From contig CP075369.1 of NCBI GenBank assembly GCA_019454205.1, positions 744,001 to 808,000 on the forward strand: 64,000 nucleotides of DNA, written 5' to 3'. The notes beneath the pieces are model-generated. The model saw nothing but the letters and a program-made list of their open reading frames with translations. It had not been told where the DNA came from and did no database searches. The position numbers were made by a program, and so were the translations under genes. Below, one piece after another: positions 32,727-42,107 of the stretch; within the stretch, counting starts at the first letter, position 1, and the number at the start of each line of letters is the position of its first letter. The stretch comes from Xanthobacteraceae bacterium (GTDB taxonomy: Bacteria > Pseudomonadota > Alphaproteobacteria > Rhizobiales > Xanthobacteraceae).

Positions 32727-34987
32727 GCGGCGTCGGCCGCGGGCATCCGCAGGAAAACGGTGGTGCCGACGTTCTCGATGGAGCGGATGCGCATGCGCCC
32801 GCCGTGCAATTCGGTCAGCGATTTTGCGATGGCGAGGCCAAGCCCGGAACCGGCCTGCGTCTTGGTAAGCTGGCTTTCAACCTGCTCGAACGGACGGCCC
32901 AGCCTGCGCAGCGCGTCGCGCGGAATGCCGATGCCGGAGTCCTCGATCACGATGAATGCCGCTTTACCAGAGGAACGCGCAGTGACGCGGATATGCCCGC
33001 CGTCCGGTGTGAACTTGATGGCATTGGAAACGAGGTTGAGCAGGATCTGTTTCACCGCACGGCGATCGGCGCGAAGCATAAGGCCTTCTGAAATTTCGGT
33101 GCGGCAGGCGAGGCGCTTCTCGTTCGCCTTCACCGACATCACGCGCATCGCTTCCGGCACGATGTCTTCGAGCCGCACGCTTTCCAGTTCGAACGGCATC
33201 CGGCCCGCCTCGATCTTCGCCATGTCGAGGATGTCGTTGATGACGTCGAGCAGGTAGCGGCCGCTCTCGCGGATGTCGCGGCAATATTCGTGGTATTTCT
33301 CGGAGCCGAGCGAGCCGAACATGCCGGATTCCATGATCTCGGAAAATCCGATGATCGCGTTCAGCGGCGTGCGCAGTTCGTGGCTCATGTTGGCGAGGAA
33401 TTCGGATTTCGCCTGGCTGGCTTCCTCGGCGCGGGTCTTTTCGTCGGAATATTTCTGCGCGAGTTCGGCGAGCTGCTGCGCCTGATATTCGAGCGTCTGT
33501 TGCGAGTTGCGCAGGTCCGCGTTCTTCGCGATCAGGTTGCGCTCGCTCTCCACCAGCTTTTCTTCGTGCTGCTTGATGTTGGTGATATCTACGCCGATGG
33601 AGACGAGGCCGCCGTCTTTCATGCGGCGTTCGTTGATCTGTACCCAGCGGCCATCGGTAAGCTGCGCACTGGTGCCGTGGTCGGATTGCGAAATCGAATC
33701 CTGCACCACCGGGTTCTTCATCGCCTTTGCGATCGCGTCGTAGGAAGTGCCCGGCTCCAGCACGCTTTCGGTCAGGCCATGCTGTTCCTGGAATTTCGCG
33801 TTGGAGAGCACCAGCCGGTTGTCGGCATCCCACAGCACGAAGGCTTGCGAGATGGTGTCGACTGCTTCGCGCAGCCGCATGTCGGAAGTGGCGGTGCGAA
33901 CCTGCAACCGCTTTTCTTCCGTAATGTCCACGGCGATGCCGATGAGATGCGGCCCCTTGCCGGCAGTTTCGTGGATCAGTTCGGCGCGCGCGCGCAGCCA
34001 CACCCAGCTTCCGTTGGCGTGGCGCATGCGGAACGCGCGGTCCACCGCGCCGTCCATCGCATCCGCGAGATTGGAGGCGAGTTCGAACAGGCTGCCGTCG
34101 TCGGGATGGACGAGCGCGTCGATTTCTCCAAACGAGAGCAGTTCGTCGCGCGGCTTGAAGCCGAGGATTTCGAACATCGAGTCCGACCAGAAGATGTGGC
34201 CGCGCGCGAGATCCCAGTCCCACAGGCCCGCATGGCCGCGCGAAAGCGCGGTGTCGATGCGTTCGCGTACGCGGTCGTAAATCTGGTCGGCCTCGCGCGC
34301 CCGCGACGATTGCCAGTGGAACGCGAAACCCAGCATGAGCAGCACGACGCTGGTGGTCGAAACCAGCGTGACGGTGAGGCGCGTGTCGCGCCACCAGCCC
34401 TGCAAGGCGTTGGCGCGGGGCTGCACGATGGCGATCTGTCCGGTGCCGTCGCGCAGGTTTCGCACCGTGGCGTAGACGGTCATGCCGCCGGAAACTTCGA
34501 GTTCGACCACGCCCGCGCGCTCGGCGAAGGTCGTGAGCGCTTGCGACGGGCCGAACAGTTGCAGCAGCGTCTTGCCGAGCAGCGCCGGGTTGGCGGGTTC
34601 GGCGGCGATGATCTTGCCGCCCGGATCGGTCACCAGGAACTGGCGGCCGGATTGCGTCGCGAGGGCAGGGATGGCGATGCGCAGCGCCTTCTCGGTTTCC
34701 GTCGGCGCTTCCTTCGCGGCGAGAACGCGCGAGAGTTCTTCACCGGCCGCGAGCGAATACATCGCAATCGCGTTGCGTGCATCCGCAATCGCCTCGCGGC
34801 GATGCTCGATTATCTGCACCGACGCACCGATCACGACGGTGACGATGAAAGCAATGATGAGGAAGGGAACAACGCGCCGCAGCAACGGTTCGGCGTCCAC
34901 CAGACGCCTGTAATTGGGATGCGTCAGCGAGCGGGCGAGACCGCGAATAGAATGTGCAGAAGCGTTGGCCGCGTGGACACGCGCCAT
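32723..34987 (-). CDS. pleC: PAS-containing sensor histidine kinase, PleC-like
   Basis: A 754-residue kinase with membrane helices near 39-60 and 204-224 around an extracytoplasmic domain, two PAS domains (about 245-358 and 372-475), a coiled coil and HisKA EFLANMSHELRTPLNAIIGF (His536). The segment SEIMESGMFGSLGSEKYHEY..DIRESGRYLLDVINDIL is typical of the PleC/DivJ family that acts on DivK in the alphaproteobacterial cell cycle. ATPase motifs NLVSNAIKFTPDGG, DSGIGI and GSGLGLAI are intact. In rhizobia pleC lies beside glnE (recall), supporting the call. It is convergent with glnE, with stop codons overlapping by four bases. Confidence 0.75.
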   Translation of the reverse strand: MARVHAANASAHSIRGLARSLTHPNYRRLVDAEPLLRRVVPFLIIAFIVTVVIGASVQIIEHRREAIADARNAIAMYSLAAGEELSRVLAAKEAPTETEKALRIAIPALATQSGRQFLVTDPGGKIIAAEPANPALLGKTLLQLFGPSQALTTFAERAGVVELEVSGGMTVYATVRNLRDGTGQIAIVQPRANALQGWWRDTRLTVTLVSTTSVVLLMLGFAFHWQSSRAREADQIYDRVRERIDTALSRGHAGLWDWDLARGHIFWSDSMFEILGFKPRDELLSFGEIDALVHPDDGSLFELASNLADAMDGAVDRAFRMRHANGSWVWLRARAELIHETAGKGPHLIGIAVDITEEKRLQVRTATSDMRLREAVDTISQAFVLWDADNRLVLSNAKFQEQHGLTESVLEPGTSYDAIAKAMKNPVVQDSISQSDHGTSAQLTDGRWVQINERRMKDGGLVSIGVDITNIKQHEEKLVESERNLIAKNADLRNSQQTLEYQAQQLAELAQKYSDEKTRAEEASQAKSEFLANMSHELRTPLNAIIGFSEIMESGMFGSLGSEKYHEYCRDIRESGRYLLDVINDILDMAKIEAGRMPFELESVRLEDIVPEAMRVMSVKANEKRLACRTEISEGLMLRADRRAVKQILLNLVSNAIKFTPDGGHIRVTARSSGKAAFIVIEDSGIGIPRDALRRLGRPFEQVESQLTKTQAGSGLGLAIAKSLTELHGGRMRIRSIENVGTTVFLRMPAADAA

Positions 34988-35121
34988 CGCTGGCCTCCCC
35001 GGATTAGCCCCAAAACATTGATCTGGAGGGACTGCCGCATCTCTCCGAATCGACTTTCATAAGAATCGAAGTGCGGGTGATTTGTCTAGAGTCAACGACC
35101 GCAAAATCGTTGTCCCGAGTC

Positions 35122-35160
35122 GAAAAAAGCGAACGCCGGCGCGCGCGAAGCGGCCGGCGT
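35122..35160 (-). terminator. Intrinsic terminator after pepN
   Basis: On the minus strand ACGCCGGC pairs with GCCGGCGT (35153-35160 with 35133-35140), followed by GTTCGC and TTTTTT (35122-35131 region). It is placed 22 bases beyond the pepN stop, correct for that gene. Confidence 0.75.
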
Positions 35161-35181
35161 TAACGATTGAGTCCGTTTGCG

Positions 35182-37812
35182 TCAGGCGAGCGAGCGGTTC
35201 GCGATGTCTGCGACGTCGGCGGAGAGACCGGCCGTGCCCGCGATCCTGCGAAGTTCCCGTTCGGCAAGCGCGCGGCGTTGCGGCTCCAGCGCGCGCCAGC
35301 TCTTGAACGACGACAGCATGCGGGCCGCGACCTGCGGGTTCTTTGAGTCCAAACCGAGAACCGTGTCGGCAATATAGGCGTAGCCCGCGCCGTCTATCCG
35401 ATTGAACTGCGAGGGATTTCCGGCGGCGAAAGTGCCGATCAGCGCGCGCACCCGGTTCGGGTTGGTCATCGAGAAGGCGGGATGCTGCGTGAGCTTCTTC
35501 ACGCGCTCCAGCGTTCCCTCTTCCGCAATGCGGGCCTGAATCGCGAACCACTTGTCCAGCACCAGCGGGTCGTCGCGATAGCGCTGCTCGAACGCGGCGA
35601 GCGCGCCTTCGCGTTCGTTCGTTTGCCGCAGCGAAAGGATCGTGAGCGCCGCGGTGCGGTCGGTCATGTTGCCCGCCTGCTCGAATTGCGCGGAAGCGCG
35701 GCGGATTTCGCTTTGCTCGCCGGTCGCGACCAGCAGGCTGAGGCAGGCGTTGCGCAGCGAGCGGCGGCCCGCATTCGCCGCATCCGGCGAATAGGGACCG
35801 GAGGCGCTGAGCCGTTCGTAATGCGCGGCGAGTTTCGGGGCGAGGGCGCGGCCGGTTTCGCGCAACAGCGCATTGCGTCCGTTCAGGATCGCACCCGGAT
35901 CGACGTCCTTGCCGACCGCCTGCGCGATGTCGGCTTCGTCGGGAAACGAGAGCGTCTGTGCGATGAATGCGTCGTCGAGCGAAGTATCGGAAAGCACACC
36001 ACCGAGCGCTTCGATCAGCGCAGCACTGTCGGTATTACCGCCGCGCGCGCGTGCGACCAGCTCCTGCGTCGCGAGTTGCTCAATGGCTTCGTAGCGGTTG
36101 AAAGCATCGCTGTCGTGGCGCGCGAGGAAGCTCAGGTTCTCTCGGCCGAAGTTGCTGGAGATTTTCACCGGCGCGGAGAAACCGCGGTTGAGCGAAACCG
36201 CGGGCATCTCGCCGACTTCGCTGAATACGAAGGTCTGCGCCTTCTCGTTCAGCACGATGAGATCGTTCTGCACCGGCTTGCCCTTCGCGTCTTTCAGCGG
36301 AAGGTCGTGGCCGTTGCGGCCGATGAGGCCGAGCTTCAGCGGAATCGTCATCGGGCGCTTGGCGCTCTGGCCCGGCGTCGGCGGCGTCATCTGCTCGATT
36401 TCGAGCGTGAAGGTTTTCGCTTTCGGATCGTGCGTGCCGCGCACCGCAAGCTCCGGCGTGCCGGCCTGGCTGTACCAGCGCGCGAACTGCGCGAGGTCGG
36501 CCTTGTTGGCGTCTGCGAAGCACTTGAGGAAATCTTCGATGGTCGCCGCGTCACCGTCATGGCGCTTCAGGTAAAGGTCCATGCCTTTGCGAAAACCCTT
36601 CGGGCCGAGCAGCGTTTTCAGCATGCGCACGACTTCCGCGCCCTTCTCGTACACGGTCACGGTGTAGAAGTTGTTGATCTCGCGATAGGTGTCCGGCCGC
36701 ACCGGATGCGCGAGCGGACCGGCGTCTTCCGCGAACTGGTAACTGCGCAGGTTGCGCACGTCGCGGATACGCTCGACCGGCCGCGAGCGTTCGTCGGCGG
36801 TGAACTCCTGATCGCGGAAAACGGTGAGGCCTTCCTTCAGGCAAAGCTGGAACCAGTCGCGGCAGGTGATGCGGTCGCCGGTCCAGTTGTGGAAGTATTC
36901 GTGCGCGACGATGGCCTCGATGTTCGCGAAGTCCATGTCGGTCGCGGTGTCGGGCGAGGCGAGCACGTACTTGTCGTTGAAGATGTTGAGGCCCTTGTTC
37001 TCCATCGCGCCCATGTTGAAGTCGGACACGGCGACGATGTGGAACACGTCGAGGTCGTATTCGCAGCCGAAAACTTTTTCGTCCCAGCGCATGGAGCGCT
37101 TAAGCGAGTCCATTGCGTAGCCCGCGAGGCCGGTTTTCCCCGGCTCGACGAAGATGCGCAGCATCACCTTGCGGCCGGACGAGGTTTTGTAAGGCTCCTC
37201 GATGTAATCGAGTTTCCCGCCGACCAGCGCGAACAGATACGAAGGCTTCGGAAACGGATCGTGCCAGATCGCGTAGTGGCGGTTGGTGCCCTTGATGCCG
37301 AACGCCTCGACCGGATTGCCGTTCGAGAGCAGCATCGGCGCGTCGTCCTTGTCCGCCTCGATGCGCACCGTATAGACCGAGAGCACGTCGGGCCGGTCGA
37401 GGAAATAGGTGATGCGGCGGAAGCCTTCCGCCTCGCATTGCGTGCAATAGGTCTTGTTGGAGCGGAACAGCCCCATCAGCTTGGTGTTGGCTGACGGGTC
37501 GATTTCGGTTTCGATCTCCAGCGTGAATTCGTTGCCCGCGGGCTTCGCGATGGTCAGGCGGGAAGGGGACGCTTCGTAATCGCCCGCCTTCAGTGCGCGG
37601 CCGTTCACCTTGAGCGAAACGAGCTTCAGTTCGTCGCCATCGAGCGAGAGCGCCGCGTTCCTCTGCCCCTTCGGGTTCCGGCGCAGCGCAAGCTTCGCGC
37701 GCACGCGCGTTGCCTTCGGCTCCAGATTGAAGTCGAGATCGACCTTGTCGATCAGCCAGTCGGAAGGGCGGTAATCGGCAAGGCGGACAGCTTGCGGTTC
37801 GGCATCGCGCAT
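35182..37812 (-). CDS. pepN: Aminopeptidase N (M1 family)
   Basis: An 876-residue zinc aminopeptidase that removes N-terminal residues from peptides in the cytoplasm. The GAMENKGLN exopeptidase motif and the zinc site HEYFHNW (about 302-306) with the downstream Glu in LKEGLTVFRDQEF are intact. The N-terminal CTQCEAEGFRRITYFLDRPDV stretch and the alpha-helical C-terminal part match gammaproteobacterial-type PepN. Length is normal. It is monocistronic, with its own terminator at 35122. Confidence 0.95.
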   Translation of the reverse strand: MRDAEPQAVRLADYRPSDWLIDKVDLDFNLEPKATRVRAKLALRRNPKGQRNAALSLDGDELKLVSLKVNGRALKAGDYEASPSRLTIAKPAGNEFTLEIETEIDPSANTKLMGLFRSNKTYCTQCEAEGFRRITYFLDRPDVLSVYTVRIEADKDDAPMLLSNGNPVEAFGIKGTNRHYAIWHDPFPKPSYLFALVGGKLDYIEEPYKTSSGRKVMLRIFVEPGKTGLAGYAMDSLKRSMRWDEKVFGCEYDLDVFHIVAVSDFNMGAMENKGLNIFNDKYVLASPDTATDMDFANIEAIVAHEYFHNWTGDRITCRDWFQLCLKEGLTVFRDQEFTADERSRPVERIRDVRNLRSYQFAEDAGPLAHPVRPDTYREINNFYTVTVYEKGAEVVRMLKTLLGPKGFRKGMDLYLKRHDGDAATIEDFLKCFADANKADLAQFARWYSQAGTPELAVRGTHDPKAKTFTLEIEQMTPPTPGQSAKRPMTIPLKLGLIGRNGHDLPLKDAKGKPVQNDLIVLNEKAQTFVFSEVGEMPAVSLNRGFSAPVKISSNFGRENLSFLARHDSDAFNRYEAIEQLATQELVARARGGNTDSAALIEALGGVLSDTSLDDAFIAQTLSFPDEADIAQAVGKDVDPGAILNGRNALLRETGRALAPKLAAHYERLSASGPYSPDAANAGRRSLRNACLSLLVATGEQSEIRRASAQFEQAGNMTDRTAALTILSLRQTNEREGALAAFEQRYRDDPLVLDKWFAIQARIAEEGTLERVKKLTQHPAFSMTNPNRVRALIGTFAAGNPSQFNRIDGAGYAYIADTVLGLDSKNPQVAARMLSSFKSWRALEPQRRALAERELRRIAGTAGLSADVADIANRSLA

Positions 37813-37916
37813 CTTGGAATCTCCGTAAGGCAGCGAGGTTTAGTCGCTGCGGGGACGGAGGAAAAGCGCGAATTATGCGGCTTTGATGACAACTGCGTGC
37901 TTGCGCGGTGCGGCCT

Positions 37917-39479
37917 TCAGGCGCTCTCCGCGAGGCGCACGGTATCGCGCAACTCGCGCTTCAGCACCTTGCCGATGGCGCTTCGCGGCAGCGAGGGCAC
38001 GACCTGCACCAGCGCGAGCCGCTGCGTCTTGCCGACGAGCTGGTTGGTCCATTGCTGGATATCGCTGGCGGCCGCCGCTGCGCCTTGTTTCAGCACGACG
38101 AAAGCGACCGGCGTCTCGCCCCACTTGATCGAGGGAACGCCCACCACGGCCGCTTCCAGCACTGCCGGGTGCTGCACCATCAGCGCCTCGATGTCGCTCG
38201 GATAGATGTTGAAGCCGCCCGATATGATCATGTCCTTCTTGCGGTCCATAAGCGTGAGGAAGCCGTCCTCGTCGAAGCGGCCGACATCGCCGGTGCGGAT
38301 GAAGCGCTTGCCGGTCTTGTCGAACCACTCCGCCTCGCGGCTCTTTTCCGGATTGTTGTGGTAGCCGTTCATCATGATCGGCGAATGGCCGACCACTTCG
38401 CCGATTTCGCCGGGGCCGACTTCCTCGCCGTTCTCGTCGATCAGGCGCATGTCGTGTCCGGGGAGCGGCTGACCGACCGTATGCAGCTTGTGCGGGTAGA
38501 CATCCGCCGCGAGCATGCAGGTGCCGCCGCCTTCGGTGAGGCCGTAATATTCGCGCAAGCCGCCGGGCCAGCGCCTCACCACGTCGGCCTTCACGTCGGC
38601 TGCGAATGGCGCGCTGGTCGAGAACTTCATGCCCTTCGCGTAAGCGGAGAGATCGAAGCTGTCGAAGCCGGGATGCGCCATGATGCGGCGATACTGCACC
38701 GGAACCAGCATCGCGTGGCTGGCGCGATACTGCTGCGAGAGGTGCAGAAACTTCTCGACATCGAACTTCGCCATCATGACGAGCGTGCCGCCCATCGCGA
38801 GCGTGGGAAATACGCTGACCAGCGTGGTGTTCGAGTAGAGCGGCGTGGACACCATCGTCACCGCGTCCGGCGTGTAACCGATGATCGCGGCGCGCTGCAC
38901 CTGACCCCAGCGCATGGCGTGGGATTGCACGATGCCTTTCGGCGTGCCGGTGGTGCCCGACGAATAGATGATGTTGAAGGCGGAGGCGGGGTCGATATCC
39001 GCATGTGCGGGTTTTGCGCCTTCCGGTGCCAGCCACGTTGAATACGGCTCGCCCGCGGAAGAGTCGTCGAGGGAAATGCGGCGCGCGCGGATTGCGCTTT
39101 CGACGTTCTTCAGTTCGGCGGCGACGGCCGCGTCTAGGAAAAACAGTTTCGCGTTGGAATCCGCGATCATGGTCGCGATGGTTTCCGGCGTGGAAGAGGG
39201 CGCAAGTGGCGCGACTGCGATCCCGCAGCGGAGCGCGGCCAGAAAAACCGCGAGGTAATCGACGGAGGTAGAAGCGCAGATCGCGATGGCATCCTTCGCC
39301 TTCAGCCCGTCGCGCTGCATGGTCGCCGCGATGCGGTCCATGTATGCATTGAGTGCCGCGTAATCGAGGCGGCGCTCATCCTGAATCACGGCGGGATGTT
39401 TGCTCCGCTCTTTCGCGTGGTCGCGAACGAGATCGGACAGCGTCAGGAACGGAATATCGAGCCAGGTTTCGGGATTCAT
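37917..39479 (-). CDS. Acyl-CoA synthetase (AMP-forming)
   Basis: A 520-residue adenylate-forming ligase. The P-loop-like motif IIYSSGTTGTPKGIVQS lies near 168, the A5-type EYYGLTEGG near 300, the A7 motif IRTGDVGRFDEDGFL followed by DRKKDMIISGGFNIYPSDIE, and the catalytic Lys in LPRSAIGKVLKRELR near the C-terminus. The family activates carboxylic acids to CoA thioesters; the substrate is not clear (long- or medium-chain fatty acid likely). The downstream nitronate monooxygenase-type gene begins 25 bases before, so the two may be cotranscribed. Confidence 0.88.
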   Translation of the reverse strand: MNPETWLDIPFLTLSDLVRDHAKERSKHPAVIQDERRLDYAALNAYMDRIAATMQRDGLKAKDAIAICASTSVDYLAVFLAALRCGIAVAPLAPSSTPETIATMIADSNAKLFFLDAAVAAELKNVESAIRARRISLDDSSAGEPYSTWLAPEGAKPAHADIDPASAFNIIYSSGTTGTPKGIVQSHAMRWGQVQRAAIIGYTPDAVTMVSTPLYSNTTLVSVFPTLAMGGTLVMMAKFDVEKFLHLSQQYRASHAMLVPVQYRRIMAHPGFDSFDLSAYAKGMKFSTSAPFAADVKADVVRRWPGGLREYYGLTEGGGTCMLAADVYPHKLHTVGQPLPGHDMRLIDENGEEVGPGEIGEVVGHSPIMMNGYHNNPEKSREAEWFDKTGKRFIRTGDVGRFDEDGFLTLMDRKKDMIISGGFNIYPSDIEALMVQHPAVLEAAVVGVPSIKWGETPVAFVVLKQGAAAAASDIQQWTNQLVGKTQRLALVQVVPSLPRSAIGKVLKRELRDTVRLAESA

Positions 39480-39491
39480 CGCTTTACTCTG

Positions 39492-40454
39492 TTACTGTGC
39501 GGCGATGGATGCGCGCTCGTCGGCGAGTTCTTCCAGCGCGTCGCGGTATTCCTTGATCAGCCGCGCGCAAAGCTCGGCGGTCGTCGGCACGTCGTCGATG
39601 GAGCCGACGCCTTGACCGGCGGACCATACGTCCTTCCAAGCGCGGCCTTCGTGCTCGATGCTCATCTTGTGCGAGGAGTCTAGATCGATTTTTCCGCCGT
39701 GCGCGGCAATCGACGGCATCAGGAAGTTGCCGTGTACGCCGGAAATCGCCGCGGTGTAAACGATGTCGGACGCATTGGTATCGACGATCATGCTCTTGAA
39801 CCGGTCGTCTGCTTTGCTTTCCTTGGTCGCAATGAAGCGCGTGCCGAGATAGGCGAGGTCCGCGCCGATCAGCTTCGCCGCAGCGATGTGGCGGCCGGTG
39901 GACATCACGCCGGAAAGCAAAATCGTTTTGGCAAAGAATTTCCGGATTTCCGGAATCAGTGCGAACGGCGACAGCAGCCCCGCGTGGCCGCCCGCGCCGG
40001 CGCAGACGCCGATCAGCCCGTCTACGCCCGCTTCCGCCGCCTTGCGCGCATGGCGCAGGTTGATGACGTCATGGAAGACGAGGCCGCCGTAACCCTGCAC
40101 CGCGCCGACCAGTTCCTTCACCGCGCCGAGCGAGGTGATGATGAGCGGCACTTTATGCTTGCGGGAAATTTCGAGGTCCGGTTCGACGCGCGGATTGCTC
40201 TTGTGAACGATCAGGTTCACGCCGAACGGCGCGGTCTTCTTGCCAGTGTCGCGTTCGTGCTTGGCGAGGCGCTCGTTGATCTCGACCAGCCATTCCTCGT
40301 AGCCCGCGCTGGAGCGCTGGTTCAGCGCCGGGAAGGTGCCGACGATCCCGGCCTTGCAACATTCCACCACGAGATCGGGATTGGAGACGAGGAACATGGG
40401 CGCCGCCACCGCGGGGATGGTCAGGCGGCCCTGGAACTGAAGGGGGACGGGCAC
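39492..40454 (-). CDS. Nitronate monooxygenase family protein
   Basis: A 320-residue FMN-dependent TIM-barrel enzyme of the 2-nitropropane dioxygenase family: LTIPAVAAPMFLVSNPDLV at the start, GVDGLIGVCAGAGGHAGLLSPFALIPEI with the active-site His, LSGVMSTGRHIAAAKLIGADLAYLGTRFIATKES with the FMN phosphate loop. It oxidises nitronates or acts as an enoyl reductase-like oxidoreductase; the substrate is unknown. It lies upstream of the acyl-CoA synthetase by 12 bases, so probably the same transcript. Confidence 0.88.
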   Translation of the reverse strand: MPVPLQFQGRLTIPAVAAPMFLVSNPDLVVECCKAGIVGTFPALNQRSSAGYEEWLVEINERLAKHERDTGKKTAPFGVNLIVHKSNPRVEPDLEISRKHKVPLIITSLGAVKELVGAVQGYGGLVFHDVINLRHARKAAEAGVDGLIGVCAGAGGHAGLLSPFALIPEIRKFFAKTILLSGVMSTGRHIAAAKLIGADLAYLGTRFIATKESKADDRFKSMIVDTNASDIVYTAAISGVHGNFLMPSIAAHGGKIDLDSSHKMSIEHEGRAWKDVWSAGQGVGSIDDVPTTAELCARLIKEYRDALEELADERASIAAQ

Positions 40455-40556
40455 TGGCGTTTCCTTTGTTGCCGTTCGGACAGCGGCTTTGGAAACGACA
40501 TTTTCGCGCTATCGGGAGGGCGTCAAGGACGGGCGGCTGGAACAGGTATTGCGCAG

Positions 40557-40916
40557 CTAACCGGCAGATGGTCGCGTGAATACGTAGGCGATTCCCGCAA
40601 AGACCAGCACGGCCACCGCCGCCATCAACAGCGGTTCGGGCCGATGGAAGACCCAGAACAGGACCATCCCCAGGCTCGATCCGGCAAGCGCCGTCAGTTT
40701 CGCGCGCCATGAGATCGCGCCGCGTTCGCGCCAGTTGCGCAGCATCGGGCCGAAGCGTTTGTGGGTCAGAAGCCAGTGCTCGAACCGCGGCGAGGAGCGG
40801 GCGAAGCAGGCGGCGGCAAGGATCAGGAATGGCGTGGTGGGGAGCAACGGCAGGAACGCGCCGACAAAACCGAGCGCAACGAAGAAGAACCCAATGATAA
40901 AATAGACGCGCCGCAT
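40557..40916 (-). CDS. YbaN family protein (DUF454)
   Basis: A 119-residue inner-membrane protein. The segments IIGFFFVALGFVGAFLPLLPTTPFLILAAACFARSSPRFEHWLLTHKRFGP and a C-terminal helix pair are the DUF454 signature. Function is unknown. The ATG at 40916 (MRRVYF) is chosen as start because the family begins there; an upstream in-frame ATG at 40976 adds a Cys-rich stretch without similarity. Confidence 0.88.
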   Translation of the reverse strand: MRRVYFIIGFFFVALGFVGAFLPLLPTTPFLILAAACFARSSPRFEHWLLTHKRFGPMLRNWRERGAISWRAKLTALAGSSLGMVLFWVFHRPEPLLMAAVAVLVFAGIAYVFTRPSAG

Positions 40917-41004
40917 TGCATGCAGATAGCACATCCTCGCACAGCGGCTGAAAATCGGCACGCTCGCGCAGGACAAGCAAGACGATTTGCCGCGCGGCTT
41001 ACGA

Positions 41005-41034
41005 AGTAAAAGGACGGCCGAAGAACGGCCGTCC
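41005..41034 (-). terminator. Intrinsic terminator after the qorB-like gene
   Basis: On the minus strand GGACGGCCG pairs with CGGCCGTCC around TTCTT, followed by TTTTAC. It begins 18 bases after the stop of the minus-strand NmrA-type gene. Confidence 0.8.
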
Positions 41035-41051
41035 CATAACCTTTGCTTCGT

Positions 41052-41942
41052 TCAATGCGCTTGCAGCAGCGCATCTTTGTTGGCGGCGAAAAACTGCTGC
41101 AGCGAACGCGGCGTGCGACCAGTGAGCTTTTGCACGTCGCCGGTTGCGAGCGCGGCATTTCCCGCGCGCGTATTCGTGTCGAAGCTCGCGAACACCGGCG
41201 CGAGGAAGGTGGGCATTCCCGCCGCGATCATGCCCTGCGTCAACTGCTCGTCGCTGACGTTGACGACCTCGACTGGCTTGCCGGTCGCTTCGGATGCGAG
41301 CTTCGCGATTTCCGAAGTCGTCAACGGTTGCGCGCCGGTGATGTCGTAGCGTGCATTGCCGTTCGGGGGTGCTGCGAGCGCGGCCGCCGCGGCAAACGCC
41401 GCATCTTCGCGTGCGACATGCGCGACCTTGCCGTCGCCTGCCGCCGAAAACCATTTGCCGGATGCGAGCGCCTGCGGGAGCGAATGGAGGAGATTTTCCT
41501 GGTACCAGGCGTTGCGCAGCACGGTCCAGCCGATGCCGCTTTCCGCAAGCGCTACCTCAGTGCCGTAGTGATCGGGCGCGAAGGTGATCGGCGAACCCGG
41601 TTCCGGTTTCGGCATCGATGTGTAGACGATGTGCTTCACCCCGGCCTTCTTCGCGGCTTCTATCGCCGCCTTGTGCTGCTTCAGGCGCTTGCCCGGCGTG
41701 TCGAGGGCGTCGGTCGAGATCAGGAGCAAGCGGTCCACGCCCTTGAAGCTGTCTGCAAGCGACGGGTCGTCGAAATCCACCCTGCGTACTTCCGCTCCCT
41801 TGGCCGCGAGATCGGCAATCTTCGCGGGATCGCGTGTGCCCGCGATTACGTTTCCGGCCTTGGGTTCGAGCAGAATTTCCACCGCGCGGCGGCCGAGCTG
41901 GCCGCTTGCGCCGGTGACGAGGAGAGTGGGCTGGTTTGCCAT
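41052..41942 (-). CDS. NAD(P)H:quinone oxidoreductase type, NmrA-like SDR (QorB/YtfG-like)
   Basis: A 296-residue Rossmann protein with the N-terminal nucleotide motif LLVTGASGQLGRRAVEIL, NmrA-type features (VRRVDFDDPSLADSFKGVDRLLLIST, HKAAIEAAKKAGVKHIVYTS) and LRNAWYQENLL typical of E. coli YtfG (QorB), an NADPH quinone reductase. ATG 41942 has GGAAG upstream; an earlier ATG at 41963 has no site. It is divergent from an HxlR-type regulator, exactly the qorB/qorR arrangement, with a palindromic operator in between, so quinone- or electrophile-inducible expression is likely. Confidence 0.85.
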   Translation of the reverse strand: MANQPTLLVTGASGQLGRRAVEILLEPKAGNVIAGTRDPAKIADLAAKGAEVRRVDFDDPSLADSFKGVDRLLLISTDALDTPGKRLKQHKAAIEAAKKAGVKHIVYTSMPKPEPGSPITFAPDHYGTEVALAESGIGWTVLRNAWYQENLLHSLPQALASGKWFSAAGDGKVAHVAREDAAFAAAAALAAPPNGNARYDITGAQPLTTSEIAKLASEATGKPVEVVNVSDEQLTQGMIAAGMPTFLAPVFASFDTNTRAGNAALATGDVQKLTGRTPRSLQQFFAANKDALLQAH

Positions 41943-41970
41943 CGTCGTGCTTCCCATGTACAAATCGTGA

Positions 41971-41993
41971 TATGGTCTCTTTTTGAGACCATA
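41971..41993. promoter_or_regulatory. Palindromic operator between qorB-like and hxlR-type genes
   Basis: TATGGTCTC (41971-41979), five T/T spacer bases, GAGACCATA (41985-41993) form a perfect nine-base inverted repeat. It starts 29 bases before the qorB-like ATG and lies 115 bases from the regulator start. HxlR proteins bind such symmetric sites as dimers, so autoregulation plus repression of qorB is the likely role. Confidence 0.75.
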
Positions 41994-42107
41994 ACTACAT
42001 GAGAGATCGATAGCGCCCCGTAAAGAAGGCAGTTTGCAGGGCGCTGGTTACTTCCAGGGAACCGGCAAGAGCTTCACCAAGAGCTTCGCTATGACAAGAG
42101 AGCCAGC

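Noticed and set aside
35482..37494. 670-codon plus-strand frame opposite pepN
   Set aside because: Antisense of pepN, with Val/Arg/Glu-rich composition and no family match.
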